DNA from: Clostridium sp. CAG:1013
Lineage (GTDB): Bacteria; Bacillota; Clostridia; Oscillospirales; Acutalibacteraceae
DNA length: 7,019 bases
Assembly: GCA_000432995.1 (NCBI GenBank)
Contig: HF972657.1
Span: forward strand, 51,590-58,608
Direction: 5' to 3'
In this document: in pieces, positions 5,785 through 7,019 of the stretch
Layout: every line of letters begins with the position of its first letter
Position numbering within the stretch: position 1 is the stretch's first letter
Translations under genes and position numbers: made by a program
Notes under the pieces: model-generated
Databases searched by the model: none
What the model was told of the DNA's origin: nothing
What the model saw: only the letters and a program-made list of their open reading frames with translations

Positions 5785-6036
5785 TTACCAGATTTCTGCC
5801 GATTGAGCGCAGCGCTGTTTTTTCTTGGCCGCTCGGACCTCCACGAAGCAGCCGCACAGCTCACACATGCCGTTGACCAGATGGTCACAGGCGCGGCATT
5901 TGGCAAGGCGGGCGGCGTAGGTCTCCGGATCGGCTTTCAGCTCCTCAGGGAGATTCTGGATGTATTCGTAAATGGACTGGAAATAAGTCCCGTCCAATTC
6001 CCTGAGCAGACAGCGTTTGCAGATGGGTTTTGTCAT
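5785..6036 (-). CDS. DUF6171 family small cysteine-rich protein
   Basis: This gene encodes 83 residues. It has eight cysteines in paired arrangement: C6-x2-C9, C47-x2-C50, C58-x2-C61-x-C63, and C76. It also has the characteristic motifs C-K-R-C-L-L-R-E at the start and N-G-M-C-x-L-C-G-C-F-V-E-x-R-A-A near the end, which I recognise as DUF6171. The cysteine pairs suggest zinc-ribbon-like or other metal binding; the metal and function are not known. The middle (residues 15-45) is a helical segment with Y-F-Q-S-I-Y-E-Y-I. The start ATG (6036-6034) overlaps the stop of the upstream arabinofuranosidase gene (ATGA), and only a poor ribosome binding site is visible, so translation probably depends on coupling. 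The usual family ending is C-P; here it is C-A. The protein is likely cytoplasmic, with no signal peptide. Confidence 0.8.
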   Translation of the reverse strand: MTKPICKRCLLRELDGTYFQSIYEYIQNLPEELKADPETYAARLAKCRACDHLVNGMCELCGCFVEVRAAKKKQRCAQSAEIW

Positions 6037-7019
6037 CCCAGAGTCAGCTCAGCAACGGAGCAGGCAGGCAGAGTGAATTTGGCTTCGCCGTTCTCCACCA
6101 CGATGCCTTCCATGGGCTGGATGTGCACCTGATTGGGAGTATCGAAGTCGTTGTAAGCGTCCATAGCGCCAGTCAGAATACGGCCGGTGACAGAGGTGAG
6201 ATCCTGGCCCAGGAGATTCAACTCCACGGGGCAAGACTCGGTAGCGGACACGTTGGCCACGGTCACATGGACCACGCCGTCCTTGTCCTCGGAAGCGGAA
6301 ACGCTCAGATTGGCCACCTTGTCCTCCTCGGTGCCGATTTCCTTGGTCTCGGTGAAGCTGCCCAGCAGGGTGGCATCCTGGTGAGACTTGAACAGGTCGA
6401 ACACGTGATAGGTGGGAGTGAGCACCATCTTATCGCCCTCGGTGAGGATGACAGCCTGGAGCACGTTTGCCAGCTGAGCGATGTTGGCCATGACCACACG
6501 ATCGCTGTGGTGGTTGAAGATGTTCAGAGTGATAGCAGCCACCATGGCGTCCCGCATGGTGCTCTGCTGATACAGGAAGCCAGGATTGGTGCCGGGCTCC
6601 ACGTCAAACCAGGTGCCCCATTCGTCCACGATCAGGTCCACCTTGTGCTCGGGGTCGTACCGGTCCATCACATGGGTGTGGCTGACGATCAGGTCGTCCA
6701 TGTAGGCGGCCTTCCGCAGGGTGAGGTAGTACTCCTCCTCGGTGAACTCTGTAGCGGAACCCTTGTGCTGCCAGTCGTGAGGCACAGTGTAGTAGTGAAG
6801 GGTCAGGGCGTTCATGTACTTGCCGGCTTCACGCATCACCACATCGGTCCAGTGGGTGTCGGGAGTGCCGGGGCCAACAGCGATCTTGTACAGCTTGTTG
6901 TCGCCATAGTTGCGCAGGAAGGTCTGGTAGTGACGGTACAGATCAGCGTAGTACTCGGGACGCATGTTGCCGCCGCAGCCCCAGCTCTCGTTGCCCACGC
7001 AGAAATACTTCACCTTCCA
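6033..7019 (-). CDS. GH51 alpha-L-arabinofuranosidase, C-terminal part (5' end beyond right edge)
   Basis: An open frame on the minus strand enters from the right edge (W-K-V-K-Y-F) and ends at 6033; the GTG at 7013 is internal, not the real start. About 328 residues are present. Numbering from that valine, G-N-E-S-W-G-C-G-G-N contains the likely acid/base glutamate (residue 9, codon 6989-6987), and V-D-E-W-G-T-W contains the likely nucleophile (E131, codon 6623-6621). Between them, L-T-L-H-Y-Y is a conserved active-site strand. These are hallmarks of GH51 retaining arabinofuranosidases, which remove terminal alpha-L-arabinofuranosyl groups from arabinan, arabinoxylan or oligosaccharides. The rest (about 210-327) is the C-terminal beta-sandwich domain of the family. 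GH51 enzymes of gut Firmicutes are usually intracellular, acting on imported oligosaccharides; the N-terminus needed to confirm this is missing. It is translationally coupled to the DUF6171 gene downstream. Confidence 0.93.
   Translation of the reverse strand, partial: WKVKYFCVGNESWGCGGNMRPEYYADLYRHYQTFLRNYGDNKLYKIAVGPGTPDTHWTDVVMREAGKYMNALTLHYYTVPHDWQHKGSATEFTEEEYYLTLRKAAYMDDLIVSHTHVMDRYDPEHKVDLIVDEWGTWFDVEPGTNPGFLYQQSTMRDAMVAAITLNIFNHHSDRVVMANIAQLANVLQAVILTEGDKMVLTPTYHVFDLFKSHQDATLLGSFTETKEIGTEEDKVANLSVSASEDKDGVVHVTVANVSATESCPVELNLLGQDLTSVTGRILTGAMDAYNDFDTPNQVHIQPMEGIVVENGEAKFTLPACSVAELTLG

Noticed and set aside
5803..6132. 109-codon plus-strand open frame over the DUF6171 gene
   Set aside because: It is antisense to two well-supported coupled genes and spans their junction.
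1..7019. CRISPR array, tRNA, rRNA, insertion sequence or phage genes
   Set aside because: No regularly spaced direct repeats, no tRNA-like cloverleaf, and no transposase, integrase or phage protein motif was seen on either strand.

Overview
The window looks like chromosomal DNA from a moderately GC-rich, low-oxygen Firmicute of the gut Clostridia type (Oscillospiraceae or a relative). The reasons are strong AGGAGG-type ribosome binding sites, intrinsic terminators with long U tracts, short intergenic gaps, and protein families (DUF3737, DUF6171, GH51 arabinofuranosidase, heterodimeric ABC exporter) that commonly occur together in such genomes. The taxonomic call is inference; no rRNA or other marker gene is present.

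Region 1 (1-1370). The first 33 codons of a LysR-type regulator leave the window on the left (minus strand). Divergent from it is a two-gene operon: an 80-residue protein resembling the C-terminal part of a MerR regulator without its DNA-binding domain, then a DUF3737 right-handed beta-helix protein with a striking 19-residue repeat. The two genes overlap by 20 bases and end at a clear terminator. The 139-base divergent promoter region holds a good sigma-A promoter and a LysR-type T-N11-A dyad at the classical position near -65, so the LysR protein probably controls this pair.

Region 2 (1371-1609). This intergenic stretch is rich in inverted repeats: a nested hairpin segment, a perfect AT-rich 8+8 repeat, a consensus TATAAT -10 box, and a 16-base palindrome just downstream of it that is a good candidate MarR operator.

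Region 3 (1610-5766). Tightly packed operon marR - ABC exporter subunit A - ABC exporter subunit B. The two ABC proteins are half-transporters of the TM287/TM288, BmrCD, LmrCD type: subunit A has Asp in place of the catalytic Walker B Glu and Gln in place of the switch His, and subunit B has a non-canonical LSQGQ signature. They should therefore form a heterodimer with one degenerate and one active ATP site. The MarR protein likely autoregulates the operon, giving an inducible efflux system. A 12-bp-stem bidirectional terminator closes it.

Region 4 (5785-7019, minus strand). The 3' part of a GH51 alpha-L-arabinofuranosidase, with both catalytic glutamates visible, is followed by an ATGA-overlapping gene for a small eight-cysteine DUF6171 protein. 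This operon converges on the exporter operon at the shared terminator.

The best candidates for something undescribed are the LysR / HTH-less MerR-like / beta-helix module at the left and the translational coupling of a Cys-rich mini-protein to an arabinofuranosidase at the right. The exporter operon belongs to a well-known class.
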